DNA from: Bacillota bacterium
Lineage (GTDB): Bacteria; Bacillota; UBA4882; UBA8346
DNA: 64,000 nt
Reading direction: 5' to 3'
Assembly (NCBI GenBank): GCA_023435225.1
Contig: JAEYRX010000024.1
Location: forward strand, 1-64,000
The notes beneath the pieces were generated by a model. It was not told the DNA's origin. It was given only the letters and a program-made list of their open reading frames with translations, and ran no database searches. Below, piece by piece: positions 27,002-36,226 of the stretch (positions are counted from its first letter, which is position 1; each line of letters begins with the position of its first letter). Both the position numbers and the translations under genes were made by a program.

Positions 27002-27243
27002 AAATTCAGTTAATAGTTTAAAATTAATAGTTGACAGTTAAAATAAGACCAAAATATTACGTTTCTAGTTATCCATTATGCTTCGGGTAAGATTGGAAAA
27101 GGGTTTTTTAAAACCATATACCCCAAAAAGAGGAATTATCAAGATTTACTAGAATTATTAAATTTATGTAATATATTTCAAGGTATTAGTCTCTAACTAA
27201 TAACTATAAACTGTTAATTTCAAACTGATTCGTGGTGGTACAT

Positions 27244-29325
27244 ATGGCGGAAGCTCAAAACCAAACTTTATCACGGCAACTTTTACAAAGTGGCGAAATG
27301 TCGGTTGTCGCTATCGTGGTTTTAGTTTTGGCGATGTTTATTATCCCTTTGCCTTCTTTTGTTTTGGATTTATTAATTACTATTAATATTTGTGTCGGCT
27401 TTGCCATTATTCTCTTAACAATGAATATCCGTAAAAGCTTGGAATTTTCAGTTTTTCCGACTATGTTGTTAATTACTACTTTGTTTCGGTTAGCATTAAA
27501 TGTCTCCTCATCCAGGTTAATTCTTTCGGATGCTCAGGCCGGGACGGTTATTCATGCTTTTGGAACAGTTATGGCCCGTAATAACCCTATTGTCGGTTTT
27601 GTAATGTTTATCATTTTAACTATAATTCAATTTATTGTTATAACTAAAGGTTCGGAACGGGTAGCCGAAGTTGCAGCCAGATTTACTCTCGATGCAATGC
27701 CTGGAAAACAGATGAGTATCGACGCTGATTTAAATGCCGGTATAATAAATGAAAACGAAGCAAGGACCAGGCGGCGTGAGATTGAAAGGGAAGCTGATTT
27801 CTACGGGGCTATGGATGGCGCTAGCAAATTTGTCAAAGGTGATGCCATAGCCGGTATTTTAATTATCGTAATTAATTTGGTCGGCGGTTTTATTATCGGA
27901 GCTACTCAAAAAGGCTTTTCATGGGATCAATCCCTACAAACATATTCTTTGTTAACCATCGGTGATGGTTTGGTTACTCTGATACCAGCCTTGTTATTAT
28001 CGACTGCTACCGGTATTTTAGTAACCAGGTCGGCTTCGGAGGATAATCTGGGTTCGGATTTGACCAGGCAGATATTGGCTTATCCACGGATATTCTATAT
28101 AGTGGCTGGTGTTATTGCGATTTTTGGCATTATTCCCGGCATGCCGAAGTTACCTTTTTTTACTATAGCGGCATTAGTAGCACTTTTAGCTTACAGTCTG
28201 CGACAAGTTGCCGGTTCTCAAGTGCTGGGAGGTACTGAAGAAGCTGAAGGCGAGCCGGGTGCTGATGAAGCTAAAAAACCGGAAAATGTTAATACCTTGT
28301 TGCAAATCGATCCGATGGAACTGGAGATTGGTTACCGGCTGATACCTTTGGTCGATCCCAATCAGGGGGGAGACCTTTTTGACCGGGTAACTATGATTCG
28401 GCGGCAAACCGCTTTGGAATTAGGAATGGTTCTACCTCCGGTCCGGATTAGAGATAATATGCAACTTCCACCTACTTCATATGTGATAAAAATACGTGGA
28501 GTTGATGTTGCCAGAGGCGAAATTATTCCTAATTATTATCTGGCTATGGACTCCGGAATCGTTTCGGAACAAATGGAAGGGATTCCTACTACTGAACCGG
28601 CTTTCGGTCTTCCGGCCTTATGGATTAATGAAAATCAACGGGATCAGGCTGAGATAGCCGGGTATACGGTTGTTGATCCACCGTCTATTTTGGCAACCCA
28701 TTTGACCGAAGTTATTAAACAACATGCATTTGAGTTACTGGGACGCCAGGAAGTACAATCGTTAATTAATAATGTTAAAGAAGAATATAATGTTGTGGTA
28801 AGTGAATTAATTCCAAATCTGATGTCTATCGGAGAAATCCAGAAAGTATTAGTTAATTTACTACGGGAAGGGATTCCAATCCGCAATATGGTAACTGTTT
28901 TGGAAACTTTGGCTGATTATTCACCTTCAGTAAAGGATCCCGAAATATTAACCGAGTATGTTCGGCAATCTTTAGCCCGGCAGATTACTAAAATGGTACA
29001 AGCTGATGATGGTGTTATCAGGGTAATTACCCTTGATCCCAACTTAGAACAGCAGTTGTTAAAAGTTCAAAGAGAGTCCAGAGAAGCGGCCGGTTACGCT
29101 ATTGATCCGCGAATGATCCAGAAAATTTATGATAAATTAGGTGAATTAATAAAAGAAGTTACCAGCTCAGGTTTTCAACCAGTTATTTTATGTTCTCCCT
29201 CGGTGAGATTAACTTTCCGGAGAATGACCGAGAGACTTTCTTCAAAATTAATGGTCTTATCATATAACGAGATAAATCCGGAAGCTGAAGTCCATTCTGT
29301 TGGGGTGGTGGGTATTGATCAATGA
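27244..29325 (+). CDS. flhA: Flagellar export protein FlhA
   Basis: Largest gate component; its cytoplasmic nonameric ring docks chaperone-substrate complexes. From ATG 27244 the product is 693 aa, with about eight membrane segments in the first 320 residues and the FHIPEP signature region (LNVSSSRLIL, then ERVAEVAARFTLDAMPGKQM). The cytoplasmic half begins at about 340. GGTGG just upstream serves as Shine-Dalgarno. It ends overlapping flhF by 4 nt. Confidence 0.97.
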   Translation: MAEAQNQTLSRQLLQSGEMSVVAIVVLVLAMFIIPLPSFVLDLLITINICVGFAIILLTMNIRKSLEFSVFPTMLLITTLFRLALNVSSSRLILSDAQAGTVIHAFGTVMARNNPIVGFVMFIILTIIQFIVITKGSERVAEVAARFTLDAMPGKQMSIDADLNAGIINENEARTRRREIEREADFYGAMDGASKFVKGDAIAGILIIVINLVGGFIIGATQKGFSWDQSLQTYSLLTIGDGLVTLIPALLLSTATGILVTRSASEDNLGSDLTRQILAYPRIFYIVAGVIAIFGIIPGMPKLPFFTIAALVALLAYSLRQVAGSQVLGGTEEAEGEPGADEAKKPENVNTLLQIDPMELEIGYRLIPLVDPNQGGDLFDRVTMIRRQTALELGMVLPPVRIRDNMQLPPTSYVIKIRGVDVARGEIIPNYYLAMDSGIVSEQMEGIPTTEPAFGLPALWINENQRDQAEIAGYTVVDPPSILATHLTEVIKQHAFELLGRQEVQSLINNVKEEYNVVVSELIPNLMSIGEIQKVLVNLLREGIPIRNMVTVLETLADYSPSVKDPEILTEYVRQSLARQITKMVQADDGVIRVITLDPNLEQQLLKVQRESREAAGYAIDPRMIQKIYDKLGELIKEVTSSGFQPVILCSPSVRLTFRRMTERLSSKLMVLSYNEINPEAEVHSVGVVGIDQ

Positions 29326-30668
29326 GAGTCAAACGTTATGTTGCTGATTCGATTCAAGAAGCAATTGCCCGGGTTAAAAATGACCTTGGTCGAAACGCAA
29401 TTATATTACATACAAAACCATTTAAAGATGGCGGGTTTCTAGGACTATTCAGTCAACGTCGTTTTGAAGTTATTGCTGCGGTTGATGAGAACGCCAATGA
29501 TCAAGTTCCGAGAAAAAATGAATTAAAACCGGAGATGCCTACACCGCCTCCGGTTAATTCCGCTGTTAATAACCAAACTAATCAGGTAATTTCCAATTTT
29601 AATCAACAACCGGTATCTAATCTTCATAATAATATTCCAGTCCAACCTGTACCTATTCAAAATAGTCCCGGGCAAGTTCCAGTTACTTCTGTACCATCCG
29701 TACCTACTTCTGCTCCCGCGTTTCCTACTCAAAGAGAGACAGCCCCTACTCCTTCGGAGCCGGCGCTATCATCTCTAAGGGAAGAAATTGCCGAAATGAA
29801 AGAATTAATTAAACAAGTGACTAATAAAGCTTTAGTATCAAAGCAGCCGGCAGCAGGCGCTGAAAATGCGGTTTCGCACTCCGGCTCAACGGATGGATTC
29901 CGGCGATATTTGCAGCAACTCGGATTAGAAGGAGAGATTATTGACTATCTGATGCTACAAGTACCCGGTTACTTGGTTGATGGAGGGAGTAACTCTACGG
30001 AAGAGGGTTGGGCGGCTTTTTGTCAACAAGTACTTTCTTCCCGGATAATGTTTTCCGAACCGATTCAAAATGATTCGCCGAGTGAACAGCAAATTATGGC
30101 TCTTATTGGGCCTACCGGAGTTGGGAAAACTACCACTATAGCCAAATTGGCTGCTAATTATAATTTATTTGAAGGAAAAAAAGTAGGCTTAATTACTATT
30201 GATACTTATAGAATTGCTGCGGTAGAGCATCTTAAAACATACGGAGATATTATTAACTTACCGGTTGAAGTTGTTTATACTCCGGCTGATTTAAACCAAT
30301 CATTTAATAACTTGCAAGATTGTAATTTGATTTTGATTGATACTGCCGGCCGGAGCCCTCATAATCAGGCAATGATGGACGAATTGAAAAAGTTCTTATC
30401 ACATTCAAAAATTGGTTTGATTTTATTAGCGATTAGCGCTACTACCAAGTATCAAGATATGATTAGTATTGCAGAAAATTTCTCTAGAATTGCTTATACA
30501 CATTTGGTATTTACTAAATTGGATGAAACTCAATGTCTGGGGCCGATCGCAAGTTTGGCCTGGAAAATACGGCGCCCTATTTCTTATTTGACTACCGGAC
30601 AAAATGTACCGGATGATATTGAAATAGCCAGGTCGGAACGTTTGATTGCGCAGTTGCTGAAGAGATAA
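29322..30668 (+). CDS. flhF: Flagellar biosynthesis GTPase FlhF
   Basis: SRP-type GTPase that sets flagellar position and number with FlhG. The 448-aa protein begins with the FlhF B-domain (MRVKRYVADSIQEAIARVKN), followed by a long Pro/Gln/Asn-rich linker (about residues 65-150), then N and G domains. G1 is GPTGVGKTTT at about residue 265, with DTYRIAAVEHL and the DTAGR motif following. It starts by ATGA overlap with flhA. Confidence 0.96.
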   Translation: MRVKRYVADSIQEAIARVKNDLGRNAIILHTKPFKDGGFLGLFSQRRFEVIAAVDENANDQVPRKNELKPEMPTPPPVNSAVNNQTNQVISNFNQQPVSNLHNNIPVQPVPIQNSPGQVPVTSVPSVPTSAPAFPTQRETAPTPSEPALSSLREEIAEMKELIKQVTNKALVSKQPAAGAENAVSHSGSTDGFRRYLQQLGLEGEIIDYLMLQVPGYLVDGGSNSTEEGWAAFCQQVLSSRIMFSEPIQNDSPSEQQIMALIGPTGVGKTTTIAKLAANYNLFEGKKVGLITIDTYRIAAVEHLKTYGDIINLPVEVVYTPADLNQSFNNLQDCNLILIDTAGRSPHNQAMMDELKKFLSHSKIGLILLAISATTKYQDMISIAENFSRIAYTHLVFTKLDETQCLGPIASLAWKIRRPISYLTTGQNVPDDIEIARSERLIAQLLKR

Positions 30669-30902
30669 TAAAACAGTTGTCAGAAATTTGGGAGTCAGGA
30701 GTCAGTAGTGGAAGTGAAATTTTATTGCAAAAATAATAATTTTAGAACAGAGCGTAACACTATTTTACTGGCTCCTGGCTCCTGGCTCCTGACTCCTGAC
30801 TCCTGGATTCTATAGGCATTCAAAATAACAGCAAACTAATAACCAATAACTAATATCTAATAAGTAATGATTTTTGGCCGATATAAATGTTAAGAGGTAA
30901 AA
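30669..30902. repeat. R5 fold-back (GGAGTCAGGAGTC) and AACTAAT words before flhG
   Basis: At 30689-30812 a fold-back has GGAGTCAGGAGTCAGTAGTG on the left and repeated GGCTCCTGGCTCCTGACTCC on the right, with a ~60-nt AT-rich centre. That centre is an inverted relative of the one at 1112-1140. The words AACTAATAACCAATAAC follow up to the flhG start. Confidence 0.65.
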
Positions 30903-31760
30903 ATGGTGGATCAGGCTGAACGTTTACGAGAAATTATGCGGGGTAGTCGCAGTTTTTATAATTCAACCAGAGTAATTGCAGTTACCAGTGGTAAAGGCGG
31001 AGTTGGTAAGACTAATTTTGCGGTTAATTTGGGTATTTCTTTAGCCAAATTAGGAATGAAACCTTTATTGGTAGATGCTGACCTAGGTTTGGCTAATGTC
31101 GATGTTATTTTGGGATTAATTCCGCAATACAATTTGGGTCATGTAATATTAGGCGAAAAAAATATTGTCGAAGTAATCATGAACGGACCTTCCGGCTTAA
31201 GAGTTATTGCCAGCGGTTCGGGCGTATACAAATTGGCTAATTTAAATGAAAAAAATCTGGAACAATGTTTGCAAAACCTTAATGAAATTGAAAAATATAC
31301 CGATATAATGATAATAGACACCGGCGCCGGTCTTTCTAAAAATGTTTTAAAATTTGTACTGGCTGCAGGTGAAGTTATTGTCGTGACAACACCTGAACCG
31401 ACCGCAATAACTGATGCTTATGGTGTAATAAAAGTTATCGCCAGCACCGATCAGAATACACCGATTTGGTTGGTTGTAAATATGGTTAGAAGTGAACAAG
31501 AAGGGGAACAAGTTTTAGATCGTCTGGCTACCGTTTCAAAACGTTTTTTAGGGGTAACAATTTTACCTTTAGGTTTTATACCATGGGATCCGGTGGTCTC
31601 AAAGGCTGTAAAAGAACAACAGCCCTTTATCGTTAGCCACCCTCGTACAGCCGCCGGGCAAGCGCTTAGTCAAATTGCCAGAAATCTATTGAGTGAAGGG
31701 ATGGTTAATCCCACTGTTACTACCAGTTTTTTTGAAAGATTAGTTGGGAAATTACGCTAA
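30903..31760 (+). CDS. flhG: Flagellar number regulator FlhG (MinD/ParA-like ATPase)
   Basis: Membrane-associated ATPase that stimulates FlhF and limits flagellar number (YlxH in Bacillus). The 285-aa protein has a deviant Walker A (TSGKGGVGKTNFAVNLG, about residues 29-45), the LVDADLGLANVDVILGL motif and DTGAGLSKNV. The N-terminal QAERLREIM fits the FlhF-activating helix of FlhG. Distinguished from MinD by its place after flhF. GAGGTAAAA precedes the ATG. Confidence 0.93.
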   Translation: MVDQAERLREIMRGSRSFYNSTRVIAVTSGKGGVGKTNFAVNLGISLAKLGMKPLLVDADLGLANVDVILGLIPQYNLGHVILGEKNIVEVIMNGPSGLRVIASGSGVYKLANLNEKNLEQCLQNLNEIEKYTDIMIIDTGAGLSKNVLKFVLAAGEVIVVTTPEPTAITDAYGVIKVIASTDQNTPIWLVVNMVRSEQEGEQVLDRLATVSKRFLGVTILPLGFIPWDPVVSKAVKEQQPFIVSHPRTAAGQALSQIARNLLSEGMVNPTVTTSFFERLVGKLR

Positions 31761-31835
31761 TATATTATACTATTAAGTAAAATTTTAAATCAAATTGAAT
31801 TTTTATATGCATTACATTTTAGTGAGGTAGGATAG

Positions 31836-32486
31836 ATGGACTTTCAAGTTGGCGACTATGTCGAAATTGAAGTTCCCGAAGGATATTACCGGGGTGAATA
31901 TCCTAGCCGAATAGTTAGTGTTGATAGTAATAGACTTCTGTTAGTAGCGCCGCGTTTAGCTGGTAATCCAGTTCCGGTGAAGGAAAATTCTTTTTTGGTT
32001 ATAAATGTTTGTAAGACTGACGCCCGTTATGTTTTTAACGGCAAGGTTCTTGCTTTGAATGATAAGGAATTTGGACATTTAACCGTAGCTGTTCCTGCGG
32101 ATATCGACCGTAAACAACGTCGTTCCGATGTTCGACTTTCCATCAGGATCCCGGTTGAATTATTATATTTTTATCGTAACGATGCTCCCGTAGCTTCATA
32201 TACGTTAACTTCACTTGATATCAGCGCCGGTGGTGTCAGAATCGAAACTCCGGAAGAGTTTACATTGCATACTAAATTAAAATTAGCAATATTATTACCT
32301 GACAATGAAGAAGTTACCGCTTACGCTGATGTAGTAAGAACCGGAAAACTCACTCATCCGGAACCAGGTTCAACTAATAATTACTGGGCCAGTCTGAAAT
32401 TCCTGAATATGTCGGATAATAAAAAGAAGAAGATTCTTAAATTTATATATAAACAGCAGGAATTGCGGGTAAAAGGTCTAATTTAA
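31836..32486 (+). CDS. PilZ-domain c-di-GMP receptor, YcgR/MotI-like
   Basis: A 216-aa protein with an N-terminal YcgR-like flagellar brake domain (about residues 1-90) and a C-terminal PilZ domain. The c-di-GMP-binding residues are visible: RKQRRSDVR at about 93-101 (RxxxR motif) and LDISAGGVRIE at about 129-139 (DxSxxG motif). In relatives (YcgR, MotI) the ligand-bound protein slows or disengages the motor. It sits between flhG and cheA, in the slot often used by cheB, and is spaced 18 nt from cheA. Confidence 0.9.
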   Translation: MDFQVGDYVEIEVPEGYYRGEYPSRIVSVDSNRLLLVAPRLAGNPVPVKENSFLVINVCKTDARYVFNGKVLALNDKEFGHLTVAVPADIDRKQRRSDVRLSIRIPVELLYFYRNDAPVASYTLTSLDISAGGVRIETPEEFTLHTKLKLAILLPDNEEVTAYADVVRTGKLTHPEPGSTNNYWASLKFLNMSDNKKKKILKFIYKQQELRVKGLI

Positions 32487-32504
32487 CCCTTAGGAGGTGG
32501 GATT

Positions 32505-34451
32505 ATGGAGATATCCCAATATTTAAGCGTTTTTATTGATGAAAGCCAAGAACATCTCCTAACATTAAATCAGTCTCTTTTAGAATTAGAACATGATCCG
32601 GAAAATACGGCTATACTTGATAAAATCTTTCGGGCTGCTCATACCTTAAAAGGTGCTTCAGCCACGATGGGTTTTAATAAAATGGCTAACCTTACTCATG
32701 CAATGGAGGATGTATTAAGCAAACTTCGTTCTAAAGAGTTGGTTTTGTCTCCGGAGATAACTAATGCTCTATTTGAAGCTGTCGACTTATTGGAGATTTT
32801 ATCTAATAAAATTGGTGAAGGTATTGAAGAAGATATAGAAATCACCGGTGTTGTCCAAGGATTAAGACGTTTTGTAACCGGCGAGGTTGCTGCTCAGCCC
32901 TCTAATGAACGTCGTCACAATTTACAATTGCGATTTTTGGAATCGGAAAAAGAACAGATAATAAATGCTACCAAAGAGGGTTCAAGTTTTTATCATATTG
33001 ATGTAACACTGGTTGAAAATTGTTTATTAAAAGGCGCCCGGGTTTTTATGGTGTTGCGGGAGATCGAGAAGTTAGGGACGATTATCCGCAGTATTCCTAC
33101 TGTTAAGGACCTGGAAGATGAAAATTTTGACTTACAATTTATTGTCGGAGTACTAAGCTCTAATCCACCGGCCAATTTTATCAAAGCTATCTCCAACATC
33201 ATGGATGTTGAGAAGGTAACGGTTGAAGAACCCAAAATCGACCAGATGTTAATTGAAAAACGGGTTCAAGAAGTACTTGAACAGGATAGAGGAAAAGCTA
33301 GCCCGGTTCAGACTGTCCGGGTGGAAATAAAGAAATTGGACGACTTAATGAATCTCGTTGGCGAACTTGTAATCAATCGTTCCCGTTTGGAAGCTCTTGG
33401 AACATCGCTTGATTCCAAAGATTTAAATGAAGTGGTTGAACAAGTTGGCCGATTAACTCTGGATTTACGTGATAGTGTTCTGAAAGCCAGAATGGTTCCG
33501 GTTGAAACCGTTTTCTCGCGTTTTCCACGTTTGGTCAGGGATCTTTCCAGGGAGTTGGGGAAAGAGGTCGACTTGGAGATTAGGGGTGGAGACACCGAAC
33601 TTGACCGTACCGTTATTGATGAAATCGGTGATCCTTTAGTCCATATTATCAGGAACGCGGTTGACCATGGAATCGAAACAGTGGAAGAACGTGAAAGAAA
33701 TGATAAACCTTCCAGAGGGAAAATAATTCTCCATGCCTACCAGGAAGGGAATAACGTTATTATTAATGTAAGGGATGACGGTAAAGGTTTTAACATCCAA
33801 AAAGTAAAAGAAAAAGCTATCAAAGCCGGACTTTTATCACCGGAAGCTTTGGCGGAAATGCGGGATCAAGATATTTTGGAAGTAACATTTTTACCAGGGT
33901 TTTCTACGGCGGATCAAGTTACCAATGTTTCCGGTCGGGGCGTAGGTATGGATGTAGTAAAAGCCAAAGTTGATTCCCTAGGTGGCTTTGTGGCTATTGA
34001 TTCAGTATATGGGGAAGGTTCCAGTATTTCAATCCGTCTTCCTTTAACACTGGCAATTATCCAAACCTTAGTAATCCAAATTGGTGATGAAAAGTATGCC
34101 ATACCTTCAAGTTATATCGAACAGATCGTCAGCTTAAAACCTGATGAAATTAGGAAAATAAATAAACAAGAGGTTTTAATGCTCCGGGATGAAGTGATTC
34201 CTTTAGTCCGGCTTCAGGATGTTCTAGGAACTCCGGATGCTATCAATCATCAACTGGATGAATTGGATGTAGTAATCTTAAGAGCTGGTGACAGGGTTAT
34301 CGGATATATTGTAGACTCCTTATTACGCCAACAAGATGTGGTTATCAAATCTTTGGGCGGTTATTTAGGGTCTATCAAAGGAATAGCCGGAGCAACAATT
34401 CTTGGAGATGGTGGAGTAGTATTGATTTTAGATGTTAGAGCAGTTGCATAA
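32505..34451 (+). CDS. cheA: Chemotaxis histidine kinase CheA
   Basis: Central kinase of chemotaxis, 648 aa. P1 has the phospho-acceptor His at about residue 46 (FRAAHTLKGASATMG). P2-like sequence follows, then the dimerisation domain, the ATPase domain (N box HIIRNAVDHGIE, G1 VRDDGKG, G2 NVSGRGVGMDVV) and a C-terminal CheW-like domain (LAIIQTLVIQIGDEKYAIPS). It would phosphorylate CheY. AGGAGGTGG precedes the ATG, and cheW follows 14 nt later. Confidence 0.98.
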   Translation: MEISQYLSVFIDESQEHLLTLNQSLLELEHDPENTAILDKIFRAAHTLKGASATMGFNKMANLTHAMEDVLSKLRSKELVLSPEITNALFEAVDLLEILSNKIGEGIEEDIEITGVVQGLRRFVTGEVAAQPSNERRHNLQLRFLESEKEQIINATKEGSSFYHIDVTLVENCLLKGARVFMVLREIEKLGTIIRSIPTVKDLEDENFDLQFIVGVLSSNPPANFIKAISNIMDVEKVTVEEPKIDQMLIEKRVQEVLEQDRGKASPVQTVRVEIKKLDDLMNLVGELVINRSRLEALGTSLDSKDLNEVVEQVGRLTLDLRDSVLKARMVPVETVFSRFPRLVRDLSRELGKEVDLEIRGGDTELDRTVIDEIGDPLVHIIRNAVDHGIETVEERERNDKPSRGKIILHAYQEGNNVIINVRDDGKGFNIQKVKEKAIKAGLLSPEALAEMRDQDILEVTFLPGFSTADQVTNVSGRGVGMDVVKAKVDSLGGFVAIDSVYGEGSSISIRLPLTLAIIQTLVIQIGDEKYAIPSSYIEQIVSLKPDEIRKINKQEVLMLRDEVIPLVRLQDVLGTPDAINHQLDELDVVILRAGDRVIGYIVDSLLRQQDVVIKSLGGYLGSIKGIAGATILGDGGVVLILDVRAVA

Positions 34452-34465
34452 GGGAGGGATAACTA

Positions 34466-34960
34466 ATGAAGGGGAAAGCCGAAGTTCACGAAGAAACAAG
34501 ACAATTGGTAGTATTCAGGCTTGGTGATGAAGAATTCGGCGTGGATATCTTACAAGTCCGCGAAATTGAAAGAGTAGAACATGGTGTTACCAGAGTTCCA
34601 AAATCTCCGGCTTTTGTTGAAGGAGTAATAAATTTACGCGGAGACATTATCCCGATTGTTGATCTTCGAAAACGCTTTGGTTTAGTAGTTCGTTCTATTG
34701 GACATGAATCGCGGGTTATCATTGTTGAAGTTAATGGTAATATGATTGGAATGATGGTTGACGCCGTGGTTGAAGTTTTACGGGTAAATGCCTCAACAGT
34801 TGAAAACGCCCCATCTATCACTAAGGGAGTTGATGCATTTTTTTTGAGCGGCGTCGCTAAGATCGGAGAAAGATTAATTATTCTCTTAGACTTGGAACGA
34901 GCATTATCAGCGGAAGAAGCGAGCATGCTCAATGAGATGAAGGCTGAACCGGAGGTTTAG
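34466..34960 (+). CDS. cheW: Chemotaxis coupling protein CheW
   Basis: Adaptor between chemoreceptors and CheA. The 164-aa protein is a single CheW domain: QLVVFRLGDEEFGVDILQVR, then GVINLRGDIIPIVDLRKRFG. AAGGGAGGG precedes its ATG, and cheC begins three bases after its stop. Confidence 0.97.
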   Translation: MKGKAEVHEETRQLVVFRLGDEEFGVDILQVREIERVEHGVTRVPKSPAFVEGVINLRGDIIPIVDLRKRFGLVVRSIGHESRVIIVEVNGNMIGMMVDAVVEVLRVNASTVENAPSITKGVDAFFLSGVAKIGERLIILLDLERALSAEEASMLNEMKAEPEV

Positions 34961-34962
34961 GA

Positions 34963-35592
34963 ATGTTTATATTAAAAAACCTAGACCATACGCAATTGGA
35001 TATTCTAAAAGAAATTGGTAATATAGGGGCTGGACATGCAGCTACTGCTCTCTCCCAATTAATTTTTGAGAAGATTGAAATGACTGTTCCTGATGTTTCA
35101 ATCATGCCATTGGGAGAGGTTAGCAATATGAGCGGTGGCGCTGAAAAAGAAGTTGTCGGCATTTATATGCGGGTTTTAGGTGATGCCCCCGGGAAAATAA
35201 TTTTTCTTTTTTCTATACCGGAAGCTTGTACTTTAGTTGATATGATCCTTAAGCATCCCGCCGGTACAACTAAGAAATTTGGTGAGTTTGAACAATCGGC
35301 TCTCAAAGAAGTCGGTAATATAATGACCGGAGCTTATCTTTATGCATTAACGAACCTTACCGGACTGCATCAATTATCTTCGGTTCCATCATTTGCTTGT
35401 GATATGGTAGGAGCAATTGTTAATACTGCCTTGGCAGATTTAGGTGTTATTGGTGACTATGCTTTATTAATTGAGACTCAATTTAGTCTTACCGGGCGCA
35501 ATATTAATGGACATTTCTTTTTGGTTCCTGATCCAGGTGCTCTGGAAATAATATTAGGTGCTCTCGGAGTAGGGCCAACATGCCAGAAGTAA
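34963..35592 (+). CDS. cheC: CheY-P phosphatase CheC
   Basis: CheC dephosphorylates CheY-P and is stimulated by CheD. The 209-aa protein keeps both active-site helices with the E-x-x-N pair: LKEIGNIGAGHAATAL (Glu17/Asn20) and LKEVGNIMTGAYL (about Glu116/Asn119). Having both sites intact fits an active enzyme. It overlaps cheD by 13 nt, which fits the CheC-CheD complex. Confidence 0.95.
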   Translation: MFILKNLDHTQLDILKEIGNIGAGHAATALSQLIFEKIEMTVPDVSIMPLGEVSNMSGGAEKEVVGIYMRVLGDAPGKIIFLFSIPEACTLVDMILKHPAGTTKKFGEFEQSALKEVGNIMTGAYLYALTNLTGLHQLSSVPSFACDMVGAIVNTALADLGVIGDYALLIETQFSLTGRNINGHFFLVPDPGALEIILGALGVGPTCQK

Positions 35593-36059
35593 TTAGGATT
35601 GGAATGGCAGAGTTCAAAGTTTCAAAAGCGCCGGGAAAAATTTCTACTTTAGGTTTAGGATCTTGTATTGGATTTTGTGCTTATGACTATATACAAAAGA
35701 TTGGCGGAATGGTTCATATTATGTTGCCAAACAGTTCGTTAGCTGTTGAAGCATCAAATCCAGCCAAGTTTGCTGATACTGGAATACCGTTTTTGTTGAA
35801 AGAAATGGTGTTAATTGGAGCAGCCGAAAACGCTCTTGAATTTAAGATTGTTGGCGGCGCTGAAATGTTTGTTAACGGACATGAGGAACATTTAGGAGTT
35901 GGCGAAAGGAATATTCTGGCTGTTGAAGAAACTTGTCAGAAGTTAAATATTAGAATTTCGGCTAAAAGCGTCGGTGGCCATGCCGGAAAAAGTATAACTC
36001 TTGATTTGGATACCGGAGCGCTTGAAATTAAAACAATGAATGAAACCTTTATTTTATAG
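35580..36059 (+). CDS. cheD: Chemoreceptor glutamine deamidase CheD
   Basis: CheD deamidates receptor glutamines and binds CheC. The 159-aa protein shows the catalytic Cys in LGLGSCIGFCAYD, the His in GGMVHIMLPNSS and Thr/Gly in the GGHAGKS stretch. The ATG at 35580 lies inside the end of cheC. It closes the cheA-cheW-cheC-cheD block. Confidence 0.95.
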   Translation: MPEVIRIGMAEFKVSKAPGKISTLGLGSCIGFCAYDYIQKIGGMVHIMLPNSSLAVEASNPAKFADTGIPFLLKEMVLIGAAENALEFKIVGGAEMFVNGHEEHLGVGERNILAVEETCQKLNIRISAKSVGGHAGKSITLDLDTGALEIKTMNETFIL

Positions 36060-36061
36060 GT

Positions 36062-36173
36062 GGCATCATGGATTTGCTAAAATATAACTGCCACTATATT
36101 TTCAAAAAATACACATCTGATTCATGAGTATTTTTGAAAAAAGTGTTCATAATATTTTAGCGGCATCATGGAT
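36062..36173. repeat. R4 fold-back flanked by a 12-bp direct repeat
   Basis: GGCATCATGGAT occurs at 36062-36073 and again at 36162-36173. Between them is an 88-bp element with inverted ends (GCTAAAATAT / ATATTTTAGC) and inner arms TTTTCAAAAAATAC / GTATTTTTGAAAA. The direct repeat looks like a target-site duplication, so this may be a miniature mobile element inserted between cheD and sigD. Confidence 0.65.
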
Positions 36174-36226
36174 GGAAAGTTAAAACACCCGGAGGGAGCG
36201 TATTTTACGCAGTTAGGAGGGTAGAT

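Noticed and set aside
30858..30884. Sigma-D promoter before flhG (TAAT-N16-CCGATAT)
   Set aside because: The -10 fits but the -35 is imperfect and the region is made of repeated words; too weak to annotate.
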